Origin: Gloeocapsa sp. PCC 7428
Lineage (GTDB): Bacteria; Cyanobacteriota; Cyanobacteriia; Cyanobacteriales; Chroococcidiopsidaceae
Reading direction: 5' to 3'
Length of the DNA: 64,000 nt
Assembly: GCF_000317555.1 (NCBI RefSeq)
Contig: NC_019745.1
Span: 4,154,001 to 4,218,000 of the forward strand
The number at the start of each line of letters is the position of its first letter. Position 1 is the first letter of the stretch. Position numbers and translations under genes: made by a program. This document shows, piece after piece, positions 45,488-53,722 of the stretch. The notes below the pieces were generated by a model, which was given only the letters and a program-made list of their open reading frames with translations, searched no databases and had not been told where the DNA came from.

Positions 45488-48091
45488 TTACTGTTGCGAG
45501 GATTTCGCCTCCAAATTCTCTAAACGACTTCTAAGTTCTTGATTTTGTTGTTTTAGTACATCGAGTTCTTCACGCAATTGCTTCACACCTTGATCTGAAC
45601 CAACCGCAGATTGCACTCGCGATACAGCTTCTTCCGCCATACGTCGCACTCGTCCATCAGGAGTTTGATTCGCCAAAGCTTGTAGAATGCCAATAGCTTT
45701 AGGAGTTTCCATTTGTCCGAGGGCGCTGACAACAGCGACTTGCGTTAGGAAAAACGACTCACGGGAGAGTTCTTCGAGTTGCTGCAAAACGCGTTCGAGA
45801 TTTACTGCATTCAGCCCTGTGGAAATTGTACCGAGGGCGCGAATTGCGCTGAGTCGTAGTGCTTGCGGTACGCCTAGTTTGGTATATTCCAAGATAAGGT
45901 CGAGTGCTGGTTCAGCGGTTTTCATTTGACTCAAACCCGCGATCGCACCTGCACGCACGACCTCGTTCCAACCTGCCCTTTGTTCTAAAGCTGATTTGAG
46001 CAGTTTCACAACTTTTTCTTCTTTCGGCTTCGCATCGACTGTACTACCCGCAATTGCACCAATCGCCTTCATTGCTGATGCTTCAACGTAGTAGCTAGGA
46101 TCGCCATTTTCTACAAGCGGTTTGATTGCTTTGTAACTCTGATGTGTCTTAATATCAGCGAGGGCTTCGATCACTGCACGGCGTACTAGGGGATGATTGT
46201 CTTCTAAACCTGCAACTAAACCATCAAAAGCTTGATCGAGTTTGACTTGCGCGAGTTGTTTGGCAACTTCGGCGCGGACTCCCCAGAAAGAATCCTGTTT
46301 CAATGCTTGCGAAAGGGCTTTTACCGCTTCTAGTCCACCTTTTTTCGCCAAAGCTTCCGCTGCATATATTCGCGAAATCGGGTCAGAATCAAATGCTAAT
46401 TGTGCTTTCAACTCTGGTAGAGGATACTCTAAAGTGACTGTTTTTAAGTAGTTATTCCCGACATCAAAACTGGCAAACTGCGGTTTCTCCTCTAACGGGA
46501 AATAGAAACTTTGCTCTTTTTCATGCACCCGCACGGTAAATGTTTTCAATTGAGGAGAAGATTCTGCGTTGTTGGTATAGCCAAACGCGATTGGGATTTT
46601 CAAGTCAAATAAATCGCTGCTAATACCGTTTGAACCTTCTTTCGCTTGCGTTTGCGTCACGGTAACTTTAGCTAATTTGCTATCGCCATCCCAAGTGTAA
46701 GCAACTTTAAAATCAGGGTGTCCGCCACGATAAACGTATTGGTCAAATAGAAATAGTAAATTTCTGCCAGATGCTTTTTCAATCGCGCGGAGTAAGTCGA
46801 TTGTTTCCACTGTTTTGTGGGCATTATCCTGAACAAATGTATGAATCGCTTGCCAAAACAACTCTTCTCCTAATTCGGCGCGAATCATGTGATAGACACA
46901 CGAACCTTTTTCGTAAAGGTGGCGATCGTATAATTCAATTGCCTCGCGATAAACGTGCGTAACGATTGGGCGACGATAACGACTGCTATCTTCGGCTAAG
47001 TAACTTCTTGCTTCGAGTAAACGATAATAAGCGGCTTCTTCTGCGCCGTACTCGTGTTCTGTCCACATGACTTCTGAATAAGAAGCCATACCTTCTTTAA
47101 TCCAAGCATGAGACCAATGCTTAATCACGACAAGATCGCCAAACCATTGATGTGCCAGTTCGTGCGCGACTAAGCTTTCGGTGTTGCGGTTGTCGAGTGC
47201 GGCGCGTTCATCGAGTAAGCAGCGATCTGTGAGTAAAGTAGTCGAGGTGTTTTCCATTCCTCCGAAAATAAAATCATCTACGCAGACTTGCGCATACTTG
47301 GGATAAGGGTAAAGATAACCATACTTTTCGCTAAAAAATTCAATCATGCGCGGGGTTTTGCCCATGCTGCGCCGTGCGTCTGCTTCGCGTCCTTTTTCGA
47401 CATAGTACGTGACAGGTTTACCGTTCCATTCGTCTTGAATTTCGGCAAAGTCTCCTACCGCAAGTGTCATAAGGTAAGTAGGGTGAACTTGCTCTTGTAA
47501 CCAGTGGTAAATTTTAGCGTCGCCTTCTTCAGCGGTGTCGATCAGCGTTCCGTTGGAAATGGCAATGTAAGGTTTGGGAACGCGGACGCGAATTTCGGAT
47601 GTTGATAGTTGTCCTGGGTAGTCGAAGCAAGGAAACCAGAAGCGCGAGTCTTCATCTTCTCCCTGCGTCCAAACTTGTGTCGGTTTATGGGGATAGTGTT
47701 GATTGGGAGTAATAAAGTAAATACCGCGTTGAGGTTTTTCCGCTGAGTAGGCGATCGCCATCTTGATCGCATTACCAACAGTAGTGGGTGATACCAGTTG
47801 AATATGCAATTGCGAACCATCATATTCAAATGCTTGCGGCGTGTCGTCAACGCGTACTGAGTAAATATTGAGATTCACTGCATCTAATGTCAACCTTTCG
47901 ATGCCATTGCGGATCGGCTTAAGCTGGATAATACAAGTTCCCTGATAACTCTTACTCGGAATATCTAAATTGAGATCTAAGAAAATATGCTCGACTTGTC
48001 CAGGACGATCTGGGTTGTAGTGGGGTTTTGCTCCTGGTAGTTCAAAGGCTCTGTGGCGGCTATTATCTGTATCAAAGTATAACTGTGACAT
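45488..48091 (-). CDS. M1 family aminopeptidase with HEAT repeats
   Basis: An 867-residue zinc aminopeptidase. The M1 signature is complete: GGMENTSTTLL (GAMEN-type exopeptidase motif) and HELAHQWFGDLVVIKHW, followed by the distal Glu in WIKEGMASYSE (about residues 275-345). The C-terminal third (about 590-830) is made of HEAT-like helical repeats (PISRIYAAEALAKKGGLEAVKALSQAL and similar), and the last 30 residues form a coiled coil. It removes N-terminal residues from peptides. Stand-alone gene. Confidence 0.93.
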   Translation of the reverse strand: MSQLYFDTDNSRHRAFELPGAKPHYNPDRPGQVEHIFLDLNLDIPSKSYQGTCIIQLKPIRNGIERLTLDAVNLNIYSVRVDDTPQAFEYDGSQLHIQLVSPTTVGNAIKMAIAYSAEKPQRGIYFITPNQHYPHKPTQVWTQGEDEDSRFWFPCFDYPGQLSTSEIRVRVPKPYIAISNGTLIDTAEEGDAKIYHWLQEQVHPTYLMTLAVGDFAEIQDEWNGKPVTYYVEKGREADARRSMGKTPRMIEFFSEKYGYLYPYPKYAQVCVDDFIFGGMENTSTTLLTDRCLLDERAALDNRNTESLVAHELAHQWFGDLVVIKHWSHAWIKEGMASYSEVMWTEHEYGAEEAAYYRLLEARSYLAEDSSRYRRPIVTHVYREAIELYDRHLYEKGSCVYHMIRAELGEELFWQAIHTFVQDNAHKTVETIDLLRAIEKASGRNLLFLFDQYVYRGGHPDFKVAYTWDGDSKLAKVTVTQTQAKEGSNGISSDLFDLKIPIAFGYTNNAESSPQLKTFTVRVHEKEQSFYFPLEEKPQFASFDVGNNYLKTVTLEYPLPELKAQLAFDSDPISRIYAAEALAKKGGLEAVKALSQALKQDSFWGVRAEVAKQLAQVKLDQAFDGLVAGLEDNHPLVRRAVIEALADIKTHQSYKAIKPLVENGDPSYYVEASAMKAIGAIAGSTVDAKPKEEKVVKLLKSALEQRAGWNEVVRAGAIAGLSQMKTAEPALDLILEYTKLGVPQALRLSAIRALGTISTGLNAVNLERVLQQLEELSRESFFLTQVAVVSALGQMETPKAIGILQALANQTPDGRVRRMAEEAVSRVQSAVGSDQGVKQLREELDVLKQQNQELRSRLENLEAKSSQQ

Positions 48092-48184
48092 CTATTCTGC
48101 TTATCCTCGAATGCTAAAAGCGATCGCTGCAACTTGTTTTTTTAGGGTAGCGCTTCTGACACATAAAGCAGTGCTAGTGCTTGA

Positions 48185-48388
48185 GATGCGATCGTTGATT
48201 TTATTATTATTGCGTTTGCCCTGTATCTGGCAATTCGCTCCCTAGCCGGATTTAAGCGTCAAGAAGAACTTGTACCACCAGAACCGACACAAGAGTGTCC
48301 TTATTGTTTAACTAAAATCCACATTGCGGCAACTCGTTGCCCTGCTTGTACTTCAGAATTGTCACCCCAAAGCCCGATAATAAGCTAA
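48185..48388 (+). pseudogene. mscL: MscL mechanosensitive channel, C-terminal remnant
   Basis: From 48194 the frame reads VDFIIIAFALYLAIRSLAGF (second membrane helix), then a short linker and CPYCLTKIHIAATRCPACTSEL, the C-terminal zinc-ribbon tail of cyanobacterial MscL proteins, to the TAA at 48386-48388. The first helix and pore are missing, and a TGA lies in frame just upstream (48182-48184), so the gene is truncated. Confidence 0.7.
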
Positions 48389-48416
48389 AGAAGACATAAA
48401 TTTTTAGTATTACGTT

Positions 48417-49337
48417 ATGACTGTTGCTGCCAATACTGCGCCAGAAATCGCATCCCGTTTTGTTAATCGAGTACTTGCAATTAAGCCGTTGGCAAATTTA
48501 GCCAAGCACCAAGCACGGCAAATGATGATTAAACGTGCAGAAAAAATTGGTGTTCCTTGGACGAAGCAAGTACAAGAATTAAAACAGCTTGACTGGGATA
48601 CTCAACTTGCACAAGTCGAAAATCCGCATTTGCAATATCCTGATTACTATTGCTGTTCGTTTCATGCTTACGAGCAAGGTAATTTAAGCTGGGATGCAGC
48701 GCTAGAAGTCGAAGTTGCTGCCCGCGCAGTTCATGCCGGAATTTGGGCAGAGGCAGGCGCAGAGGGTGATGCTCGGCTTCGCGCGTCGTATCATGATATT
48801 CTCAAAAACGAAGTTGCGCAGCCACGCGACATTCTAGATATCGGCTGTAGTGTTGGTATGAGTACGTTTGCCTTACAAGAAGTCTATCCACACGCAGCAA
48901 TCACTGGTTTAGATTTATCACCTTATTTTCTTGCGGTTGCCAATTACCGCGCGCAACAACGTCACGCACAGATCAACTGGGTCCACGCGGCGGCTGAATC
49001 AACTGGATTGCCATCAGCATCGTTTGATTTAGTTTCCATCTTTCTGGTATGTCACGAATTGCCGCAATCGGCGACACAGCAAATTTTTCAAGAAGTCCGA
49101 CGCTTACTTCGTCCTGGTGGCTATTTAGCAATTATGGATATGAATCCACAATCGGAAATTTACGGTAAGATGCCTCCTTACATTTTGACGTTATTGAAAA
49201 GCACCGAGCCGTATTTGGATGAATATTTCACTTTGGATATTGAAGCAGCTTTGAAAGTCGCAGGGTTTCAAAACATTGCGATCGCGCCTAATACTCCCCG
49301 CCATCGTACTATCACGGCGCAGGTAGCGGTTGGGTAG
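48417..49337 (+). CDS. Class I SAM-dependent methyltransferase
   Basis: A 306-residue methyltransferase. SAM-binding motif I DILDIGCSVGMSTFALQEVYP is at about residues 141-161, with ITGLDLSPYFLAVA (motif II) and RPGGYLAIMDMNP (post-motif). The N-terminal 130 residues are an additional domain with no obvious family. The substrate is unknown. Many cyanobacteria have this two-part type. Confidence 0.85.
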   Translation: MTVAANTAPEIASRFVNRVLAIKPLANLAKHQARQMMIKRAEKIGVPWTKQVQELKQLDWDTQLAQVENPHLQYPDYYCCSFHAYEQGNLSWDAALEVEVAARAVHAGIWAEAGAEGDARLRASYHDILKNEVAQPRDILDIGCSVGMSTFALQEVYPHAAITGLDLSPYFLAVANYRAQQRHAQINWVHAAAESTGLPSASFDLVSIFLVCHELPQSATQQIFQEVRRLLRPGGYLAIMDMNPQSEIYGKMPPYILTLLKSTEPYLDEYFTLDIEAALKVAGFQNIAIAPNTPRHRTITAQVAVG

Positions 49338-49344
49338 TATTTTT

Positions 49345-49500
49345 GCCCCTTGAATCCCCCACAAGTGCGGGACTTTGAATAGTTTAGCTTCCCCAGAATT
49401 GGGGAGCCTGGCGAAAGGTGCGGGGGTTCACCCTGTTGAGCGAACTGGCGTGGGTTGGGGGCGGTTCACCAGATACTATATCTCTCAAGTCTGGAGGAAA
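49345..49500 (+). repeat. Dispersed intergenic repeat, copy B
   Basis: Diverged copy of the block at 38095-38225: the order CCCC...GGGACTTTGAA, TTCCCCAGAATTGGGGAG, GTTGAGCGAACTGGCG and GGTTCACCAGA is the same. It occupies most of the gap between the methyltransferase and the PTPS gene. Confidence 0.65.
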
Positions 49501-49519
49501 CTGGGGTTAAGGGAAAAGC

Positions 49520-50389
49520 CTAATGTACCAATTCCCTAACCTCTGACCTCTGATCGCTGATTTCTTGAACAGTCTGATCGCAGTAAATTTCACAAGAATT
49601 GTTGGGACTTTCAATTAGCTTAACTTTGTGTAATGTAGCTCCTAGTTCTTGGATGGGCGATCGCAAAACATTACTGATGTATACCGCGATATTTTCTGCG
49701 GTTGGGACGATTTCGGCAAAGTAGGCGATGTCTTTGTTTAAGAAGGTATGATCCAGCGGTTCGACGACTAAATCATCGACGATTTGTTGCAGTGCACCTA
49801 AGTCAACAAGCATTCCGGTACGCGGGTCAATATCACCTTTAACAGTGACTTCTAAATGATAGTTGTGTCCGTGTCCGTTGGGACGCGCGCACTTACCGTA
49901 AATTTCTGAGTTTTCTTCGTAACTGAGATCCGGACGTGCTAGCCGATGCGCAGCGCTGAAGTGTGTACTAAGTGTTAAGTAAGCTTCCATGCCGTTTCCT
50001 TGATATTCTGCCCAAAGTTCTGGATGTTCAAAGAGTTGAATGCGGACTAAAGGTAAGTAAGGTGCTAGTCGCTGCCAAATGACTCTGGCAATGTTTTCGG
50101 TGGTAGGCAGTGTTTGTTGAAATTCTGTCCAAACATCGTTAAGGTGCGAAAAATCGAGTTGGCTAGTAACTTCGCGCTTGATCACCTGTTTGACTTCAGA
50201 CAAATTTTGTACCATGCCATATTCATCGAGTTCACCGGCGAGGGAAACATATAAAACGTAGTTGTGTCCGTGTCCTGGTGTTCGCGCGCAAAGTCCAAAA
50301 CGCTGTGTATTCTCAGCCTCGCTTAATTCGGGTAGCCAATACCGATGACTCGCTGAAAACTGTGCGCGACGATTGACAATGCATTGCAT
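49520..50389 (-). CDS. Double-domain 6-pyruvoyl/6-carboxytetrahydropterin synthase homologue
   Basis: A 289-residue protein of two tandem PTPS/QueD domains, about residues 1-135 and 136-275. Domain 1: FSASHRYWLPEL, GLCARTPGHGHNY. Domain 2: FSAAHRLARPDL, GKCARPNGHGHNY. Both keep the zinc His triad and the catalytic Cys. QueD makes 6-carboxytetrahydropterin, the substrate of QueE, whose gene is at 22347. The last 14 residues (ISDQRSEVRELVH) are encoded by CTCTGACC-type intergenic repeat sequence, suggesting recent extension of the gene. Whether the double protein is QueD or a paralogue with another pterin role is open. Confidence 0.85.
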   Translation of the reverse strand: MQCIVNRRAQFSASHRYWLPELSEAENTQRFGLCARTPGHGHNYVLYVSLAGELDEYGMVQNLSEVKQVIKREVTSQLDFSHLNDVWTEFQQTLPTTENIARVIWQRLAPYLPLVRIQLFEHPELWAEYQGNGMEAYLTLSTHFSAAHRLARPDLSYEENSEIYGKCARPNGHGHNYHLEVTVKGDIDPRTGMLVDLGALQQIVDDLVVEPLDHTFLNKDIAYFAEIVPTAENIAVYISNVLRSPIQELGATLHKVKLIESPNNSCEIYCDQTVQEISDQRSEVRELVH

Positions 50390-50484
50390 GAGTACACGAG
50401 TTGTTGAATGTAAAGTTTTTTGAATGATGCTGATAACAGCATAAACTAATTAGCGTGCGCATTGCACCTGACGCTGAGTTGTGA

Positions 50485-51288
50485 ATGCAATCGATGTTTG
50501 ATTCTCGTTTTTGTCCGCGTGAGTTTACACAGTTTCCGATCGAGTTTGGTTGGCAGCAGTTGCGATCGCCGATTTTGCTATTTCTGGCAATCCTCATTGC
50601 AGTTATCGTTAGCCTTCGGCTGATTGCCCGCAAGTGGCGGTTCAAGCAAAAATGGATGCTTCCTAGTGTGGTTACGCTCTTGTTTAGCTTGATTGCGGTT
50701 GGTTTGCTGTCTATTGTTGTTGTGAATGGACTATTTCTGCCTCCTGATCCTGGAACTTCTGTCGATGCCATTGTTATTTTAGGTCGAGGTAGAGCCTTGA
50801 GAATGGAACGAGCTAGGGTAGCAACTCAATTGTGGCAAGCCAAAAGAGCACCAGTGATTTTTGTCAGTGGTCGAGGAGATGCTTTACCGATTATTGAGTT
50901 ATTAATTGCCCAAGGTGTACCTAAGAATGTTATTGATGGCGAAAACTGTTCGTTGACAACGAAAGAAAATGCGATTTTTTCAGCAGCAATTCTACAACAG
51001 CGAAACATTCAACGAATTTTATTAATCAGCGATCCTCCGCATATGTGGCGATCGCTGATCGAATTTCGTGCTTATGGATTTACGGTTATTCCGCGTACAA
51101 GTCAGTTACCAGATGAGTGGAATTTACCACAAACAGCTTACGTAGCTTTACGGGAATCAATTGGTTTCCCGTGGTATCTTTGGCGACAGATTGTAGCTCC
51201 GCCTTCTCAGGTGATGCCGGATGTTGAACTATCAGCTTTGCTGCAAAAAGCACAACAGTACGGTCAACAACGCCTCTATGTTGATTAA
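50485..51288 (+). CDS. YdcF-like DUF218 membrane protein
   Basis: A 267-residue protein with two N-terminal membrane helices (PILLFLAILIAVIVSLRLIA and VVTLLFSLIAVGLLSIVVVNGLFL) and a DUF218 domain (about residues 90-235): AIVILGRGRALRMERARVA, PVIFVSGRGDALPI, VIDGENCSLTTKENAIFSA and ILLISDPPHMWRSLIEF. Members occur in the cell envelope; function uncertain. Second YdcF-like gene of the window. Its end overlaps the convergent dnaJ-like gene by 4 bp. Confidence 0.88.
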   Translation: MQSMFDSRFCPREFTQFPIEFGWQQLRSPILLFLAILIAVIVSLRLIARKWRFKQKWMLPSVVTLLFSLIAVGLLSIVVVNGLFLPPDPGTSVDAIVILGRGRALRMERARVATQLWQAKRAPVIFVSGRGDALPIIELLIAQGVPKNVIDGENCSLTTKENAIFSAAILQQRNIQRILLISDPPHMWRSLIEFRAYGFTVIPRTSQLPDEWNLPQTAYVALRESIGFPWYLWRQIVAPPSQVMPDVELSALLQKAQQYGQQRLYVD

Positions 51289-51977
51289 GCGATCGCCTCT
51301 AGCGATTCTTGGGCTTCGCAATGCAAACCAGCCGCGATTCGGAATAATTCTTGACCCATGTGCAAATAGCGATCGTCGTAGTTGAGTGGAAAGTAACTTA
51401 ACTCTTCGATGCCATCGCCTACTTGATTGAGACAATAGTACAAGTGCGCTGCGGCTCCCGCAACACTAGGAGGATTCGGCAACGAGCGAAACGCTACTTG
51501 GGCTTGTTTGAGCCAGTCGCGACAGCTTTGCAGATAATCTTCAAAATCTCCTAGTAATTCATCATCAAAAGGATCGGCTGCCAAATTTTCGATTTGTTCT
51601 TCTAACGAGTTGAGAATTCGGCAAATCAAACGATTCACGGGTTGATAGACTTGGTGCAGCCATCGTGCTAATTCTTCATCAGCATCTCTTCCCGTTTGCC
51701 GCGAGGTACGATATTGATTTTGTGCTGCTGCGGTACGCTGTTGTCGTTCGCGACGTGTTGTTTTTTGTGTAAGGAGTTGTTCGTCATAGGATTGCCGTTT
51801 TTGAACATCTCCTAGGACTTCGTATGCGGCGTTAATGCGAATAATTTGCTCATGATCGGCGGTGTCCTGATGACTATCAGGATGAAATTTTTTTACCAAG
51901 CGGCGATAGGCTTGCTTAATTTCCGCTTGGCTCGCTGCTGCATTAACGTCAAGAGTGTCGTAGTGATTCGATGCCAT
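51285..51977 (-). CDS. DnaJ-domain protein
   Basis: A 230-residue protein with an N-terminal J domain (NHYDTLDVNAAASQAEIKQAYRRLVKKFHPDSHQ...YEVLGDVQKRQSYD) containing the HPD motif that stimulates DnaK. There is no Gly/Phe or zinc-finger region; the C-terminal 150 residues are helical and unrecognised, so it is a specialised co-chaperone. It lies 16 bp downstream of cysK in the same direction. Confidence 0.9.
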   Translation of the reverse strand: MASNHYDTLDVNAAASQAEIKQAYRRLVKKFHPDSHQDTADHEQIIRINAAYEVLGDVQKRQSYDEQLLTQKTTRRERQQRTAAAQNQYRTSRQTGRDADEELARWLHQVYQPVNRLICRILNSLEEQIENLAADPFDDELLGDFEDYLQSCRDWLKQAQVAFRSLPNPPSVAGAAAHLYYCLNQVGDGIEELSYFPLNYDDRYLHMGQELFRIAAGLHCEAQESLEAIA

Positions 51978-51993
51978 CACACCTAATTTAGCG

Positions 51994-52956
51994 TTAATTC
52001 ATCGTGGCAGAAAATTTAGGTTCCAAATCTTGGAACAACGGAGTACTTAGGTAACGTTCGCCAAAGCTGGGCTGAATCATCACAATCAATTTTCCTTTGT
52101 TTTCTGGGCGCTGTCCAACCCGAATCGCGGCACATAAAGCTGCACCACTAGAAATTCCTGAAAGTAGTCCTTCTTCGCGGGCTAAACGACGTCCGTAGGC
52201 GATCGCTTCGTCATCGGTTACTGTTATCACTTCATCAATCATGTCTACGCGCAAAACTTGCGGGATAAACCCTGCACCAATACCTTGAATTTTATGCGGA
52301 CCTGGCTTACCGCCTGAGAGAACTGGGCTATTTACCGGTTCAACGGCGATCGCCTTAAAACTGGGCTTACGTGCTTTAATCACTTCCGCAACACCTGTAA
52401 TTGTGCCGCCAGTACCAACGCCTGCTACCATAAAATCAATTTGCCCATCGGTATCTTGCCAAAGTTCTTCTGCGGTAGTTTCCCGATGAATTTGCGCATT
52501 CGCAGGATTGCGGAATTGTTGCAACATATAAGCGTGCGGCGTATTGTCTACAATCATTTGCGCGCGTCGAATCGCCCCACTCATTCCTTCAATTCCTGGT
52601 GTCAGTTCGAGTTCTGCACCATAGGCGCGTAGCATTGCCCGCCGTTCAGCACTCATTGTTTCGGGCATTGTTAAAATTAACCGATATCCCTTTGCCGCAG
52701 CTGCCATCGCGACTGCAATTCCTGTATTACCTGATGTAGGTTCAACCAAGGTTGTCTTTCCAGGATGAATCAGTTTTTCTTTTTCAGCAGCTTGAATCAT
52801 GCTCAAGCCAATTCGATCCTTAACTGAGGCAGATGGATTCATGCTTTCTAGCTTCACCACTATCCGCGCTACGCAACCCTCGGCTTGGGGAATGCGATTG
52901 AGTTGTACTAAAGGTGTGCGACCAATTAATTCTGTAATATTGTTGGCAATTCGCAT
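51994..52956 (-). CDS. cysK: Cysteine synthase A (O-acetylserine sulfhydrylase)
   Basis: A 320-residue PLP enzyme that makes cysteine from O-acetylserine and sulfide. Conserved: [15 protein letters not shown] with the PLP Lys, [21 protein letters not shown] and GISSGAA. Length is standard. The gene follows an Rrf2 regulator (164 bp gap) and precedes the dnaJ-like gene, a likely transcription unit. Confidence 0.95.
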   Translation of the reverse strand: MRIANNITELIGRTPLVQLNRIPQAEGCVARIVVKLESMNPSASVKDRIGLSMIQAAEKEKLIHPGKTTLVEPTSGNTGIAVAMAAAAKGYRLILTMPETMSAERRAMLRAYGAELELTPGIEGMSGAIRRAQMIVDNTPHAYMLQQFRNPANAQIHRETTAEELWQDTDGQIDFMVAGVGTGGTITGVAEVIKARKPSFKAIAVEPVNSPVLSGGKPGPHKIQGIGAGFIPQVLRVDMIDEVITVTDDEAIAYGRRLAREEGLLSGISSGAALCAAIRVGQRPENKGKLIVMIQPSFGERYLSTPLFQDLEPKFSATMN

Positions 52957-53120
52957 AGTTTTAGTTTAGTTAAGAGGAATCTAGATGAGAAAGATGTAAA
53001 AAAATTAGAGAAAGATAAGAAAGTCAAGCAGAAATTGCGATCGCTACTCACTGCTTCGCTTTAGTTTTGAATAGAAGAAGTTTTCTCTCAAAACTCAAAA
53101 CTCAAAACTTCTAAATTGCT

Positions 53121-53558
53121 CTAAATGTAATACATAATATTCAATTGCTTTCTTGCTGCTCGTTGCTCGCAGAGGTTTTGCAGTGAATATTTTTGCAAAA
53201 CAGCGTGGGCTGCTTGACGCGATTCTTGCCAAACTTCTTGAACAACTGCGCTTTCTACCGTTTTTGGTTGAGCTTCGTCTTCACAAGTCGTTGTTTCTAG
53301 ACCGTCTAAGCAGCATATGACGTCGAGTAAAGTAATCTTCCAAGGCTCTCGTGCTAGAACATAACCACCTTTTGCCCCTCGTTGGCTTTTCACTAAACCT
53401 CCGCGCCTTAATGTCGCTAGTAGTTGTTCTAGATAGCGATCTGGGATGTGCTGTTGGGCAGCAATTTGCCGAATTTGCAAGGGTTCGCCGATTTCGTAGT
53501 TAGTTGCTAGCTCTAAGAGCGCAAGCAGCGCATATTCCGTCTTACACGAGAGTTCCAC
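53121..53558 (-). CDS. Rrf2 family transcriptional regulator
   Basis: A 145-residue winged-helix Rrf2 protein: MELSCKTEYALLALLELA, IRQIAAQQHIPDRYLEQLLATLRRGGLVKSQRGAKGGYVLAREP. The helix-turn-helix is complete. Cysteines occur at VICCLDGLETTTCEDE, but without the usual IscR C-x5-C-x7-C spacing. Some Rrf2 members (CymR) repress cysteine synthesis genes and bind CysK, so the adjacent cysK may be the target or partner; this is inference. Confidence 0.9.
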   Translation of the reverse strand: MELSCKTEYALLALLELATNYEIGEPLQIRQIAAQQHIPDRYLEQLLATLRRGGLVKSQRGAKGGYVLAREPWKITLLDVICCLDGLETTTCEDEAQPKTVESAVVQEVWQESRQAAHAVLQKYSLQNLCEQRAARKQLNIMYYI

Positions 53559-53659
53559 AGGCTAATTTAAACGCGATAGTTTATTAAGCTTTTGATTTGC
53601 TCTTTTTCTAGTATACTCCGGTTCTTTACTGGGGTTTAGTGAGTTTGGATAACTAACGA

Positions 53660-53684
53660 TAAAAAAACCCGCTGGTCGCGGGTT
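53660..53684 (-). terminator. Intrinsic terminator of the porin gene
   Basis: On the minus strand AACCCGC-GACCA-GCGGGTT is followed by TTTTT, 38 bp after the porin stop. A textbook intrinsic terminator. Confidence 0.85.
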
Positions 53685-53722
53685 AACATTTCTTTTGGTT
53701 ACGGAGTTTAACTAATCACAAC

